Source: Akkermansia sp.
GTDB lineage: Bacteria; Verrucomicrobiota; Verrucomicrobiia; Verrucomicrobiales; Akkermansiaceae
Assembly: GCA_030525455.1 (NCBI GenBank)
Contig: JAUNER010000018.1
Location: forward strand, 1 to 53,855
Direction of reading: 5' to 3'
Length of the DNA stretch: 53,855 bases
Numbering within the stretch: the stretch's first letter is position 1; each line of letters opens with the position of its first letter. A model generated the notes under the pieces. It made no database searches, was not told the origin of the DNA, and was given only the letters and a program-made list of their open reading frames with translations. The position numbers were made by a program, and so were the translations under genes. Shown here one piece after another: positions 1 to 9,260 of the stretch.

Positions 1-346
1 AATTAAAATCATCTGCCTTATTTACACAAATAACAAAAAACGAAAAAGCTGTCAAGAAGGGGAGTTAAACTCTTGAAAAAATCTTTCAGATTTATAACTA
101 CCATAAAACACATACCTAACAAAAATACAATTAGGAACACTTCCCTGCAAGGGAATGGAACTCAGCATCACACACACACAAAAAAAAAAAAAAAACTTAA
201 GAATAAATCATCTGCGACAGATACACAAACCTTATTAGAAACAGCTTGGCTTCTTTTATATCATCCTATTCCCGCCACTCTTCATCGCGGATTTAAAACA
301 ATTAGGAAATAATTCCTTCACATTTTCATGAATGAATGGCGTTGCC
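1..346. other. AT-rich stretch without a supported gene
   Basis: Low-complexity, AT-rich DNA with a CA-repeat running into a poly-A tract near 170-195. A 79-codon frame at 73-312 is rich in Lys, Thr and Asn, has no recognisable domain and spans the poly-A tract, so I do not call it a gene. I see no RNA gene or clear terminator here. It lies downstream of the minus-strand hydrolase gene. Confidence 0.5.
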
Positions 347-1312
347 TTAAAAAACAATCTTGTTTTTCTTCAGCCACTTTTCGGCGGCCTGTGGCCAGGC
401 ATCAGTAGCGGCACCGCGTTTTTCCATACCATAACCATGTCCGCCATTGGGGTAAAGATGAAGCTCTACCGGTACATTGGCTTTTTTGCAAGCGGCTTCC
501 ATCAACAAACTATTTTTACAAGAAATAGGGTCATTTTTGGCGTGAACCAAAAAGATACGAGGGCATTCCGAAGAAACCTGTTTTTCTACAGAACATGTTT
601 GCTTAAGCTTTTCAGATGGATTTTTCCCTAGAATTTTGTTCCGTGTACCTATGTGAGTCACGCCATCATCCATAGAAATTACAGGATAAATAAGGAGTGC
701 GAAATTCGGTCTATGAGCCGCACTATTACCCAAATCTTTAGACTCATGGGCAAAAGTCACATGAGATAAAGTGGCCGACATACCGGCGAGATGGCCCCCC
801 GCAGAAAATCCGGCCACGCCAATTTTTGAAGCATCAACTCCTAACTTACTAGCATTTTGACGAATCAAACGAACGGCTAATCTGGCATCTAATAAAGGAC
901 CGGGGAATTGACCAAGCTCATCATGTTTTTCAGAAACTCGATATTTTACAGCCACGCCAATCATCCCTAACCCTGCCGCCCATTCAGCCACCTTAACAGA
1001 TTCTTTTTCGATGGCTTGACAAGAATACCCCCCTCCGGGAAAAACCAACAAAGCAGCCCGCTTATCCGTCGGTGTCCAATCTTTGGGAAAGTGAATTTGC
1101 ATTTGAGCTTGCCCCACATCTGTGATGTGACCTTTTGAGACAATTCGTTGCGTCAAATCCGCCACTTTCTCCCCAAAGGACATCCACTTCGTTGAAAATG
1201 CAGACTTGTCAGTCGGAGCTTGCACATTCAAGTTAAATGGGATAGGCATTGCCTGAACGATAGAAGAAACTATCGTCAAGCCACATAAACACAAAAACAC
1301 CTTTAATTTCAT
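347..1312 (-). CDS. Secreted alpha/beta-hydrolase (esterase/acetyl-xylan-esterase-like)
   Basis: 321 aa. Residues 1-21 form a signal peptide ending in VQA, so the enzyme acts outside the cytoplasm. The mature part has the alpha/beta-hydrolase layout: an oxyanion-type PGGGY at residues 92-96, the nucleophile elbow GFSAGG with Ser170, and near the C-terminus a HAKNDP segment and a GGHGYG segment that would supply the acid Asp and His. This resembles the COG0657 / BD-FAE group of esterases, many of which deacetylate sugars or hydrolyse esters of plant polymers; the substrate cannot be read from the sequence. It starts 27 bp after the ispG stop and probably shares its transcript. The general fold is confident, the esterase label moderate. 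Confidence 0.8.
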   Translation of the reverse strand: MKLKVFLCLCGLTIVSSIVQAMPIPFNLNVQAPTDKSAFSTKWMSFGEKVADLTQRIVSKGHITDVGQAQMQIHFPKDWTPTDKRAALLVFPGGGYSCQAIEKESVKVAEWAAGLGMIGVAVKYRVSEKHDELGQFPGPLLDARLAVRLIRQNASKLGVDASKIGVAGFSAGGHLAGMSATLSHVTFAHESKDLGNSAAHRPNFALLIYPVISMDDGVTHIGTRNKILGKNPSEKLKQTCSVEKQVSSECPRIFLVHAKNDPISCKNSLLMEAACKKANVPVELHLYPNGGHGYGMEKRGAATDAWPQAAEKWLKKNKIVF

Positions 1313-1339
1313 ATTTGAATTCTCTCACCGGATAATTGA

Positions 1340-3103
1340 CTATCGAGTAGGTTCCACCCAACGGCCATATTCCTTGATAAGTTCAACAAGTTTCTCTACA
1401 GCTTCTTCCTGAGGAATGTTAAACTTCACAGGTGTATGCTTTACATACAGGTTAATTTTGTTTGGAGCCCCCCCCACGTAACCGAAATCAGCATCGGCCA
1501 TCTCACCAGGGCCATTGACAATGCACCCCATTACAGCAATTTTCACCCCCTTTAAGTGTTCTGTAGCTTTACGAATACGAGCCGTGGCTTCTTGAATGTT
1601 ATAGAGAGTTCTACCACAAGACGGGCATGATACATAATCTGCACGAGTTAATCGAGTCCCTGTAGCCTGCAAGATATTATAAGCAAGGAAAGCCGCTGCC
1701 TGTGGCGTTTCCTCTGCTTGAACAAGCACAGCATCACCAATTCCATCGCACAGTAATGAACCAATATTACGAGCGGACACCAACGCAACATCTGCTGCAG
1801 GCACACTCCCCGGCATCAACACATCTTTCAATAAAATCGGATGGCGTTCCTCAATGACCGAAGCAAGCATACGGAAAGCATAAACCACATCCATATCTAA
1901 ACCATTCTTTACCGTCACAATTTGAGGAGCATCACAGGCATTTACTTTTGCGATCTCAGCCGCATCTCGTGGGTCAACTTCCATCACCTTTAAGGCACTC
2001 AAGGAAAGCTCCGGCATCATATCGCCCATAGCATCACACTCTGATTGTAAACTTCCCCAGGCTTCATCCGTTGCAACAACACGCACTAAAGCATCATTAC
2101 CAAGTTCTACACCATCACACAGCACAGACTCGCTACGGCGTTTTCTTATTTCCAGCGGATTGTAGCTCAGTTCCGGCTCAGCAAATTCCGGCATGGGGTC
2201 ATCTAACTTTTCAGCAGGCTGGAATGGTTTTGACAACTGATAAGCGACAGGAACCTCATACACGGCATCTTCCGTAAGAGAAACTCGCAGAGTATCACCA
2301 ATACCATCCATGAGCAAGGAACCAATACCCACAGCACTCTTGATGCGACCATCTTCACCACCCCCTGCCTCAGTAACGCCCAAGTGAATAGGATAATTCC
2401 AATCAGCCCCTAAAGCATTCATGCGAGCCACCAGCAAGCGATATGCAGCAATCATGACCTTTACATTCGAGGCTTTCATCGAAAATACTAGCGAATGATA
2501 ATCCAAATCGCGTGCAATCTGGGCAAACTCAAGAGCACTTTCCACCATCCCTTCAGGGGTGTCACCGAAACGATTGAGGATACGGTCTGACAAAGAACCA
2601 TGATTAGAACCAATTCTCATGGCACGACCATGTTCTTTGCAAAATAGAACGAGTGGGGTAAACTCTTTACGCAATCTTTCCAATTCTTCTTCATATTCTA
2701 AATCAGAATATTCACGAACTTCAAATTTCTTCTTGTCGATAAAATTGCCTGGATTTACTCGAATCTTTTCCACCCACTTGGCGGCTTCCATGGCAGCATC
2801 CGGCTTAAAGTGAATATCGGCCACCAATGGCACATGACACCCGGCCGCACGCAATTCTCTAGCGACATTTTCTAAATTTGCAGCATACACTTTGGTCTGA
2901 GCTGTCAGACGAATAATTTCACACCCTGCTTCAGCTAAGCCGAGGGCTTCTTTTACACAGCTTTCCGTATCTCTCGTATCAGAAGTAAGCATCGATTGAA
3001 CTCGAATGGGATTTCCCCCCCCAAGACCAACATTACCTACCATAACTTCGCGAGTAACTCGCCTTGTATAATGAAATGGACTCTGACAATAGAAAGGTTG
3101 CAT
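1340..3103 (-). CDS. ispG: 4-hydroxy-3-methylbut-2-enyl diphosphate synthase, long form
   Basis: 587 aa. IspG (GcpE) makes HMBPP from methylerythritol cyclodiphosphate in the MEP isoprenoid pathway. The N-terminal part is the TIM barrel and the C-terminal part carries the iron-sulfur ligands: CPSC (Cys493, Cys496), Cys527 in MGCIVNGPGE and Glu534. The protein is much longer than the roughly 370-aa proteobacterial enzyme because a domain is inserted between the two halves, as in Chlamydia, Bacteroidetes and plants. I chose the ATG at 3103 rather than the upstream frame at 3118: a TTGACA-16-TACAGT promoter ends 6 nt before it, which places transcription initiation at the codon itself. The secreted hydrolase follows on the same strand. 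Confidence 0.96.
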   Translation of the reverse strand: MQPFYCQSPFHYTRRVTREVMVGNVGLGGGNPIRVQSMLTSDTRDTESCVKEALGLAEAGCEIIRLTAQTKVYAANLENVARELRAAGCHVPLVADIHFKPDAAMEAAKWVEKIRVNPGNFIDKKKFEVREYSDLEYEEELERLRKEFTPLVLFCKEHGRAMRIGSNHGSLSDRILNRFGDTPEGMVESALEFAQIARDLDYHSLVFSMKASNVKVMIAAYRLLVARMNALGADWNYPIHLGVTEAGGGEDGRIKSAVGIGSLLMDGIGDTLRVSLTEDAVYEVPVAYQLSKPFQPAEKLDDPMPEFAEPELSYNPLEIRKRRSESVLCDGVELGNDALVRVVATDEAWGSLQSECDAMGDMMPELSLSALKVMEVDPRDAAEIAKVNACDAPQIVTVKNGLDMDVVYAFRMLASVIEERHPILLKDVLMPGSVPAADVALVSARNIGSLLCDGIGDAVLVQAEETPQAAAFLAYNILQATGTRLTRADYVSCPSCGRTLYNIQEATARIRKATEHLKGVKIAVMGCIVNGPGEMADADFGYVGGAPNKINLYVKHTPVKFNIPQEEAVEKLVELIKEYGRWVEPTR

Positions 3104-3109
3104 ACCCCT

Positions 3110-3137
3110 ACTGTACATTGCAAAGACAGAGTGTCAA
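3110..3137 (-). promoter_or_regulatory. Sigma-70 promoter of ispG, leaderless geometry
   Basis: On the minus strand, TTGACA (3132-3137), a 16-nt spacer and TACAGT (3110-3115) are followed by 6 nt and then ATG (3103). Initiation would fall on or next to the start codon. The -35 is a consensus match; the -10 matches 4 of 6. Confidence 0.6.
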
Positions 3138-3164
3138 CCATCCTCATTCACTTTTTCAAATTTT

Positions 3165-5603
3165 CTACCCAAAAATACCATATACCACATAGGTCAGTAG
3201 GGATAAACCATAAACCGCAAATACAAACACAGCGGTACTTACAAAAAAGAATTTACTCCCCCAAAATAACAAATACCGATGAATAGACTGCATCATTTTA
3301 CACGAACAGCTCACATAATAAAGAAGTACCAAAATACCAAAGACCAAGGAAAACTTCAAGCACCCCGACAAAGCCGGCGGAGTATACTGAAAAATCACAT
3401 TACTTTCACCTTCCGGTACTTCGACAGCTAAAAGCTCACCTACTTTTTTTAGCACCGCTCTTTCATGATTGACATAGACACCCCAACCATTCTCTGCCAC
3501 CACCGGAATCATGAGAACTTGCGGTTTATTTGATTTTACTTTTAAATTGACTAATCCTCCTTTTGCTTCATTTATCTGAACTTCACCATCCTGTTTCGGG
3601 AATTCCTCATGTTCACGAACCGCATAAATAGCCATCGGAGCCGCCCCCATGCCATTAGTTTCTGCCGTCACTATTACCGAATGAACATCATTTTTTTTAC
3701 GAATCGCAAAAACGCCATTATAACTCCAACTCTGAGATTCACTCTTCCCTAAAAACTCGGCCATGATTGGGACTTCACGTCCATTTACTGTAAGGTGAGA
3801 ATAATTACCTTTTATTTCACCATACAAAGCACATTCATCTGCCGGCAATTCAGCCATCAGCGACGTTTCACCATTCAATTCCAAAATTTTTTCATAAAGA
3901 GGTGATTGACGTTGTGGATAAAGCCGAGCGTAAAGAGTATTCATGTACTCAAAAGGAGATTGCCCCTTTTCATACCTCCACTGCAAAACAGACCTTGGTA
4001 ATAATCGAGCCCATCCTACATCCACATCACCTATTCGATAAACATATCGCCCACTCCTATCTTGTCTTGCCTCAAATTTTACTATCGCTTCTTTAGATGA
4101 ATCTTTTTCGGCAGAAAGCACAAAGCCATGCCCCAATAACTTATCGCTAAAAATTGTTCCCCCCTGCCCCATCGTCCGGGTAAAATCCATGCGGTACCCC
4201 AAATGCCAAAGAAACTCAGCATGCGTTCGCCCGGTCGTATGGCGGAAATTACTAATTGTAGGGATATTCCCCATGCAACCGGAATTTGCCATCATTAATT
4301 GGTCTTTGTCTTTAATACGCATCACCCCGGCTTTATCCCCCATCACAGAGGATAACCAAATGGCATTTTCGCATTGGAGAGCAGATTTTTCCATTGTCCC
4401 CGACTTCCAAAATCCGGCAAATCCACCTACGGAACATAACATAACAAAAACAAGTACCCCCTTATATGAAAAAGGAACCTTTCCCTTATCCTGTTTCTTA
4501 CAAAGCAAGTATGCCGCACACGCAATTACCAATAAATTAGGGATAAATCCATAGCGTACAGCAAAGTCAATATAACTCCACAAATGAGCCGCCCGATGAA
4601 TAGGCTCAATAAATGCCGGGCAAATACTAAGTAGCAACATTACTCCCCATAAACGCTTCTCTACTTTACTAAGAGTTCCCCACCATTCTTTATCTGCATA
4701 CGCTCTCCAAAATATATACATAATCCCCAAACTAGGAAAACAAGCTATCAATCGTTCCAACAAATTTGGTGGGTCAAATGGCCACAAAAACTCAACCATT
4801 GTCGGTTCATAAACCATTTCTGCTCGTAATGAACCCTCGTTCATAAACCACATAGGCAACCAATTATAAATAGTGACAACAAAAACACAAAATGTCGCCC
4901 AGAATAGCCGACCAAGCACCTCATTGCGATTTTCTGTATCTTCTGCTTTTGTGTAAAACCACGCAAACACCCACCCCATTATCACTGCCATAAAGGCACT
5001 ATACATAGATGTGGCCAATAAAAACAAGCCCAACACATATAACCAAGGCGATGCTCCTTTGAGCAATCGATACAATCCCCATGCAAAAAGAGGGAAAATA
5101 GCCGCATGGTCTAAAAATGGCATAAAACCATATTTCGTTTGAATAAATCCGCCCACGGCATAGCCAACTGTTAAAACCACAGACCAATGCAATGATAATC
5201 GAGAAAATACTCCACGCAAAAATCCCCACATGGTTAAGCAACTACATAGTACGCTCACCATCATAACCCACACCATGTCTTGCAATAAAAAACCTTCTCC
5301 CAGAATCAATGCGACCCATGTAGAGGGCATCAATAACTGATGTGGCAACGAGGCGGCAAGGCGAACTCCCGCACCTTCATGTATATTGATAAAGAAAGCC
5401 CCATCTCCCCAAGACGACGATAATGCTGAAATATAATAACGCAGAGTCGGGTATACCAACTGCCCATTGTCCATGTACTCTAGTCCATTTTCGCCAAATG
5501 GATAAATGCCTCGCACCGCAAAAAAAATACATAAACAGGTTAGTGATAGCAGCACTGAAATTCCACATGCTATCACACTGCATTTTCGGCTAGAGCTCAT
5601 CAT
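3165..5603 (-). CDS. YfhO-like polytopic membrane protein (GT-C fold type)
   Basis: 812 aa. A signal-anchor near residues 8-30 is followed by a loop with PFGENGLEYMDNGQ, then about ten hydrophobic segments up to residue 400, a long soluble region (about 430-735), and further hydrophobic segments at the C-terminus. This layout resembles the YfhO/DUF2142-like membrane proteins of GT-C fold, which glycosylate cell-envelope polymers such as lipoteichoic acid in Firmicutes. The start overlaps the folP stop by 4 bp (ATGA), so the two are translationally coupled although no functional link is evident. The glycosyltransferase role is inference; the substrate is unknown. Confidence 0.65.
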   Translation of the reverse strand: MMSSSRKCSVIACGISVLLSLTCLCIFFAVRGIYPFGENGLEYMDNGQLVYPTLRYYISALSSSWGDGAFFINIHEGAGVRLAASLPHQLLMPSTWVALILGEGFLLQDMVWVMMVSVLCSCLTMWGFLRGVFSRLSLHWSVVLTVGYAVGGFIQTKYGFMPFLDHAAIFPLFAWGLYRLLKGASPWLYVLGLFLLATSMYSAFMAVIMGWVFAWFYTKAEDTENRNEVLGRLFWATFCVFVVTIYNWLPMWFMNEGSLRAEMVYEPTMVEFLWPFDPPNLLERLIACFPSLGIMYIFWRAYADKEWWGTLSKVEKRLWGVMLLLSICPAFIEPIHRAAHLWSYIDFAVRYGFIPNLLVIACAAYLLCKKQDKGKVPFSYKGVLVFVMLCSVGGFAGFWKSGTMEKSALQCENAIWLSSVMGDKAGVMRIKDKDQLMMANSGCMGNIPTISNFRHTTGRTHAEFLWHLGYRMDFTRTMGQGGTIFSDKLLGHGFVLSAEKDSSKEAIVKFEARQDRSGRYVYRIGDVDVGWARLLPRSVLQWRYEKGQSPFEYMNTLYARLYPQRQSPLYEKILELNGETSLMAELPADECALYGEIKGNYSHLTVNGREVPIMAEFLGKSESQSWSYNGVFAIRKKNDVHSVIVTAETNGMGAAPMAIYAVREHEEFPKQDGEVQINEAKGGLVNLKVKSNKPQVLMIPVVAENGWGVYVNHERAVLKKVGELLAVEVPEGESNVIFQYTPPALSGCLKFSLVFGILVLLYYVSCSCKMMQSIHRYLLFWGSKFFFVSTAVFVFAVYGLSLLTYVVYGIFG

Positions 5604-6442
5604 ACCTCTTCATACTTTTCTACTGCATTGATTAATTGTAAGGCCTGCCGACATTCCCGGACATCATGAACTCGATGAATATGAACCCCATGCAAATGCC
5701 CATAAACAGTCATTGTGGCTGTACTTAAAGCAGATTTCCCGGCGTCTTGAGAATGTAATATTGTCGCTAACATTCGTTTGCGAGATAAGCCCAATAAAAT
5801 AGGTCTATCTGCAACTTGTAGCTTCTTCATGTTTGCCAGCAACATTAAATTATGTTCCAATGTTTTACCAAATCCAATACCAGGGTCCCAGCAAATTTGC
5901 TTCGGGTTCATACCCATTAATATAAGCTGTGAGTATTTTTTTTCAAAGTACCCTTGTACTTCTCTTACCACATCTACATAGCTTGGAGCTACTTGCATTG
6001 TTTCTGGCTTACCCTGCATGTGCATAATCACCACAGCACAGCCGGAAGATACACATAATTCCCTCATTTTCACGTCACTCAATCCACTAATATCATTAAC
6101 AATATCCACCCCGGCATTTAATGCGGCTTCTGCAACTTCCGAATGCCGCGTATCAATAGATAAATAAACATCTGTCTGCTGACGCAATTCGCGAATAACC
6201 GGCAACACCCTCCGAATTTCCTCTTCTGCAGAAACTTCTTCTGCCCCGGGGCGAGTTGATTCACCCCCAATATCTATAATTTGAGCCCCCTCATTTATTA
6301 AGCTAAGAGCATGAGTTACAGCATTTTCCACAGACATAAACCTACCGCCATCAGAAAATGAATCCGGTGTAACATTGACAATGCCCATCAATATTCCACC
6401 CGCTGAAATATCCCATTCCTTATGTCGTACCAACCAGTCCAT
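5600..6442 (-). CDS. folP: Dihydropteroate synthase
   Basis: 280 aa, the usual length. It condenses hydroxymethyl-dihydropterin diphosphate with p-aminobenzoate in folate synthesis and is the sulfonamide target. Visible signatures: GIVNVTPDSFSDGG near residue 20, GGESTRPGA, HMQGKPETMQ, DPGIGFGKT and GLSRKRM, all in order along the TIM barrel. It is the first gene of a two-gene unit with the YfhO-like protein. The folate-pathway FolB lies elsewhere in the window, fused to a phosphatase (15387-16391). Confidence 0.96.
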   Translation of the reverse strand: MDWLVRHKEWDISAGGILMGIVNVTPDSFSDGGRFMSVENAVTHALSLINEGAQIIDIGGESTRPGAEEVSAEEEIRRVLPVIRELRQQTDVYLSIDTRHSEVAEAALNAGVDIVNDISGLSDVKMRELCVSSGCAVVIMHMQGKPETMQVAPSYVDVVREVQGYFEKKYSQLILMGMNPKQICWDPGIGFGKTLEHNLMLLANMKKLQVADRPILLGLSRKRMLATILHSQDAGKSALSTATMTVYGHLHGVHIHRVHDVRECRQALQLINAVEKYEEV

Positions 6443-6455
6443 TTGCTTTTAATAC

Positions 6456-6484
6456 TTGTCAAAGAGACTATACATCATTTTAAT
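6456..6484 (+). promoter_or_regulatory. Sigma-70 promoter for the small secreted protein
   Basis: TTGTCA (6456-6461), 17-nt spacer, TTTAAT (6479-6484). It sits in the 70-bp divergent gap after the folP start and would give a leader of about 20 nt before the GTG at 6512. Confidence 0.5.
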
Positions 6485-6511
6485 AGCTTAGGAATACACT
6501 TTTTTTTCATC

Positions 6512-7021
6512 GTGAATATTTCACCATTATATTTTCTCATCCCATTGGCTCTAATGAATAGCTCTCTGGCAGATAACCAAGAGATATTCAAAACAAACAC
6601 TAGTTCTTCTCGCTTGGTTAAACACGAAGATGGCTCAAGAAGCTACTTCGAAAAAACCAACGAAGGCAAGGGTATGCGTAAAACCACATACAACACCAAA
6701 AACGTCCTTGTCTCTGTAACCTTGTACTTCCGCGGCTCTCACCATGAATTACGAGCCTGCTTGATTTACGATGGCAATAAAAACGAACTCTTTTACGTCC
6801 GCTATGGCTACGATAAAGATGCCAACCTAAGAGAAGAGCAAATGTTTGATTTCAAAACAAAAGAACTCGTCCGACGATTCATTTACACATACGATGCCCA
6901 AGGTAATAGAAGCAAACCCGTATGCATCACTTTTGTAAAACCTCGTGAAGGAACAGAACAACATGCTCAACCCACGGCACCGGAAAAAGACCCGTTTGCC
7001 GATGACTTCCGAAAACCATAG
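6512..7021 (+). CDS. Small secreted protein of unknown function
   Basis: 169 aa from a GTG start. The longer frame from 6422 would overlap the divergent folP gene; the GTG at 6512 instead begins a typical signal peptide (hydrophobic SPLYFLIPLAL, cleavage after SLA). The mature protein is charged, with repeated Tyr-Gly/Tyr-Asp turns such as VRYGYDKDANLREEQMF and IYTYDAQGNR, suggestive of short beta hairpins in which each strand describes change per tandem unit. The C-terminus is Pro/Glu-rich. I do not recognise the family. A promoter precedes it and a strong terminator follows, so it is a single-gene unit. Confidence 0.65.
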   Translation: MNISPLYFLIPLALMNSSLADNQEIFKTNTSSSRLVKHEDGSRSYFEKTNEGKGMRKTTYNTKNVLVSVTLYFRGSHHELRACLIYDGNKNELFYVRYGYDKDANLREEQMFDFKTKELVRRFIYTYDAQGNRSKPVCITFVKPREGTEQHAQPTAPEKDPFADDFRKP

Positions 7022-7062
7022 AGACACTACCTCTAATTCCACCTCTTCCTTTCACTCTCATT

Positions 7063-7091
7063 GCTACCTAAATCTCTTAGGTAGCTTTTTT
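7063..7091 (+). terminator. Intrinsic terminator of the small secreted protein gene
   Basis: A perfect 9-bp stem GCTACCTAA / TTAGGTAGC (7063-7071, 7077-7085) with a 5-nt loop, followed by T6. Confidence 0.9.
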
Positions 7092-7108
7092 ATTGGTCCA
7101 TAAACACG

Positions 7109-7146
7109 AAAAAAGACGCCCTTTTGCCATGATGCAAAAGGACGCC
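7109..7146 (-). terminator. Intrinsic terminator downstream of rpsP
   Basis: On the minus strand a 13-bp stem with two or three G-U pairs (GGCGTCCTTTTGC against GCAAAAGGGCGTC, 7115-7146) is followed by a T-run (the A-run at 7109-7114 on the plus strand). Confidence 0.85.
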
Positions 7147-7185
7147 TTGATTATTTTATAGAAAGGGAGATGATGACTCCGGCAA

Positions 7186-7428
7186 TTAAGCCTGACGAGC
7201 CTTACGAATTACGGAGCTAACAGTTTCAGAAGGCTGAGCACCGCAACCAATCCACTTATCAACCTTTTCAAGGTCGATTGTGTAGTTAACACCTTCCTTC
7301 ATTGGGTCATAGGTGCCAACTTGTTCAATGTATCGACCATCGCGACGAGCACGACTGTCTACAACAACGATCTTGTAATAAGGACGGTCCTTGGAACCCT
7401 GACGGTTGAGTCTGATTGCTACTGCCAT
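7186..7428 (-). CDS. rpsP: 30S ribosomal protein S16
   Basis: 80 aa, the usual length. The N-terminus [20 protein letters not shown], then [22 protein letters not shown], is the classic S16 signature. The open frame continues 25 codons upstream (to 7503), but that extension has no S16 homology and covers an untranslated leader with two hairpins, so I start at the ATG at 7428. It does not sit with rimM-trmD here, unlike in many bacteria; it is a single-gene unit with its own terminator. Confidence 0.97.
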   Translation of the reverse strand: MAVAIRLNRQGSKDRPYYKIVVVDSRARRDGRYIEQVGTYDPMKEGVNYTIDLEKVDKWIGCGAQPSETVSSVIRKARQA

Positions 7429-7461
7429 ATCAATTTGTAAGTGAAAGTTTTTCTGTAATCT

Positions 7462-7518
7462 TCCCACCCTCGATTTCACGTACCAGTGGGAGATTCGTGC
7501 CATTGGCGGGTGCCAATG
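7462..7518 (-). promoter_or_regulatory. Structured rpsP leader candidate
   Basis: Two inverted repeats lie upstream of the rpsP ATG: TCCCAC/GTGGGA (7462-7467, 7486-7491) and CATTGGC/GCCAATG (7501-7507, 7512-7518). Either could form hairpins in the 5' leader, consistent with, but not proof of, ribosomal-protein leader regulation. Confidence 0.4.
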
Positions 7519-7572
7519 TATGCCTTATTATCGAGATAAAGTCAATACTAGAGTTGCTTTTCTTGAAAAAAA

Positions 7573-8469
7573 TCATGCCCTAGGGTGTGTTTTTTTATAA
7601 ATCTCGGCCATTCGAGCTCGAGTGACATGCGTATAAATCTGTGTAGTGGACAACGAGGAATGCCCCAACAATTCCTGCACCGAACGCAAATCTGCCCCTG
7701 CATCAAGAATATGCGTAGCAAAGGTATGGCGTAACTTATGTGGAGAAATACTAAAAGGGATAGATGACAAATCCACATACTTATTCAGCATATACTGCAC
7801 AGCTCTACCGGACAATCGAGTACCTATTCTAGAGACAAATAAAGGCTCAGAAACCGCCAAACCGGCCATTTCTACATATTTTTCTAACGCCGCAAGAGCC
7901 GGGATACCTACCGGCAAAACTCTTTCTTTTCGACCCTTACCAATAACTCTCACCCCTTGTAAATGATAATCTATGCTCCCGACATTCAAAGCTACCAATT
8001 CACTTAATCTCATACCGCTGGAATAAAAAAGCTCTAATATAGCGGCATCTCTATATGGCAACCATGCCGGGGCATTTGCCGGGGGCGAGATTTGATATGG
8101 GAGCTCTAATAGTTCCAGCATTTGCTTTTCCGTCAAAAACACCGGCAAATTGGTATTTTTCTTTGGTAAAGAAATACCTATCATAGGATTTTTTTTTAAT
8201 CCATGCCGTTTTGACAAAAATCTGTAAAAACTCCTCAATGCAGAAAATCGCAAGCGAATTGTCGCAGATGATAACTCTTCTTTTGCAGATTGATAAAGCC
8301 AATCTCGCATATCCTCACTTTGGCAAGATTCCCATGAAACAAACTCCTTGCCTTTCCAATCCTTAAATTGACGCAATGTACGCCTATACACACTTTGCGT
8401 GTGTTTAGAAAACTGTCGTTCGATTTGTAGATAGCGGAAATATTCTTCCTCCTGTTTAATTACAGACAT
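7573..8469 (-). CDS. Site-specific tyrosine recombinase XerC/XerD family
   Basis: 298 aa, the length of chromosomal XerC/XerD. The N-terminal SAM-like core-binding domain (about 1-90) is followed by the catalytic domain with the full set: Arg in SSGMRLSEL, Lys in GKGRKERVLP, HKLRHTFATH, LGHSS and the nucleophile Tyr in TQIYTHV. XerC and XerD together resolve chromosome dimers at dif. The housekeeping context and absence of att-like repeats argue against a phage integrase. Sequence alone does not tell me which of the two Xer proteins it is. It begins 3 bp after the stop of the upstream EF-hand gene, so the two may be co-transcribed. Confidence 0.9.
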   Translation of the reverse strand: MSVIKQEEEYFRYLQIERQFSKHTQSVYRRTLRQFKDWKGKEFVSWESCQSEDMRDWLYQSAKEELSSATIRLRFSALRSFYRFLSKRHGLKKNPMIGISLPKKNTNLPVFLTEKQMLELLELPYQISPPANAPAWLPYRDAAILELFYSSGMRLSELVALNVGSIDYHLQGVRVIGKGRKERVLPVGIPALAALEKYVEMAGLAVSEPLFVSRIGTRLSGRAVQYMLNKYVDLSSIPFSISPHKLRHTFATHILDAGADLRSVQELLGHSSLSTTQIYTHVTRARMAEIYKKTHPRA

Positions 8470-8472
8470 AAA

Positions 8473-9255
8473 TTATTCCTCATCCGTAGTCGAAACGTCT
8501 TCTTTCAGCAACACATCACTCATATTTGCTTGAATGAATAAATCAATAAGGTCTTCGTTAGAGCCATCCAATCCCATCGGGGCATCCTCATGGCTTGCGG
8601 CCAATGCTTGCTCTCTTTCTACGGGACTTAATTGACCATCTTGGTCTACATCATGTGCATCTAAAAGTGATTGCCATAATTCATAATATAAAGCCTGAGC
8701 ATCTTTTCTTACCATTTCATGCTCTGCCGGGTCTAAAATGCCATTTTTATTGGCATCATACTTTTCAATAAGCAAATTCCTAGTAAGTAGCATCAAACCG
8801 GGAGCTACACGGAATTGTTTTTTCCCAGAAGCTTTCACATCAATCATTGCAGACTGAGACGAGCTATCTGGCTCATGTCTGTCTCTATGTGGGGGAATCG
8901 CTCTTCGTGGGAATGGTGATTTAGAACGTTCGCGAAGCTTGCGGAATTCTTCCGGCGAATATTTACCATCACCATCTTTATCAAATCGCTTAGCGAATTC
9001 TCTACGAGCTTTTTTTCTTGCTTCACGAGCGTCTTTCCTTAATTGAGCTTTTTGCTCATCCGTTAGAGAATCACATCCCTCCGTGCCATATTTATCCAAA
9101 ATAAGCTGTCGCAATAATAAGGTCATAGGCACATTTGTTCCATTCGCGTGAGTAACTCGCTCAGTCTCCGGACTTGCAAAGGATGTCCATGTGCAAACAA
9201 CACTAGACACAGCAAACAACAAAAATACAGAAACCTTACCCATTGTCTTTACCAT
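8473..9255 (-). CDS. Secreted EF-hand calcium-binding protein
   Basis: 260 aa. A signal peptide (MVKTMGKVSVFLLF onward, cleavage around SFA) precedes a charged, helical protein with at least three EF-hand loops: DKDGDGKYSPEEF, DANKNGILDPAE and DVDQDGQLSPVE. These are canonical D-x-D/N-x-D/N-G loops, so calcium binding is likely. A basic Pro/Arg/Ser stretch separates the first loop from the others. Such proteins are frequent in Planctomycetes and Verrucomicrobia; their roles are mostly unknown. I chose the ATG at 9255 because a promoter ends 5 nt upstream of it; ATG 9243 is an alternative. xerC/D follows 3 bp after its stop. Confidence 0.82.
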   Translation of the reverse strand: MVKTMGKVSVFLLFAVSSVVCTWTSFASPETERVTHANGTNVPMTLLLRQLILDKYGTEGCDSLTDEQKAQLRKDAREARKKARREFAKRFDKDGDGKYSPEEFRKLRERSKSPFPRRAIPPHRDRHEPDSSSQSAMIDVKASGKKQFRVAPGLMLLTRNLLIEKYDANKNGILDPAEHEMVRKDAQALYYELWQSLLDAHDVDQDGQLSPVEREQALAASHEDAPMGLDGSNEDLIDLFIQANMSDVLLKEDVSTTDEE

Positions 9256-9260
9256 ACCTA

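Noticed and set aside
73..312. 79-codon open frame at the left end
   Set aside because: It spans a poly-A tract, is low in complexity and has no domain or ribosome-binding signal.
7573..8469. Phage integrase
   Set aside because: Length and motifs fit XerC/XerD, and the neighbours are housekeeping genes without phage or att features.
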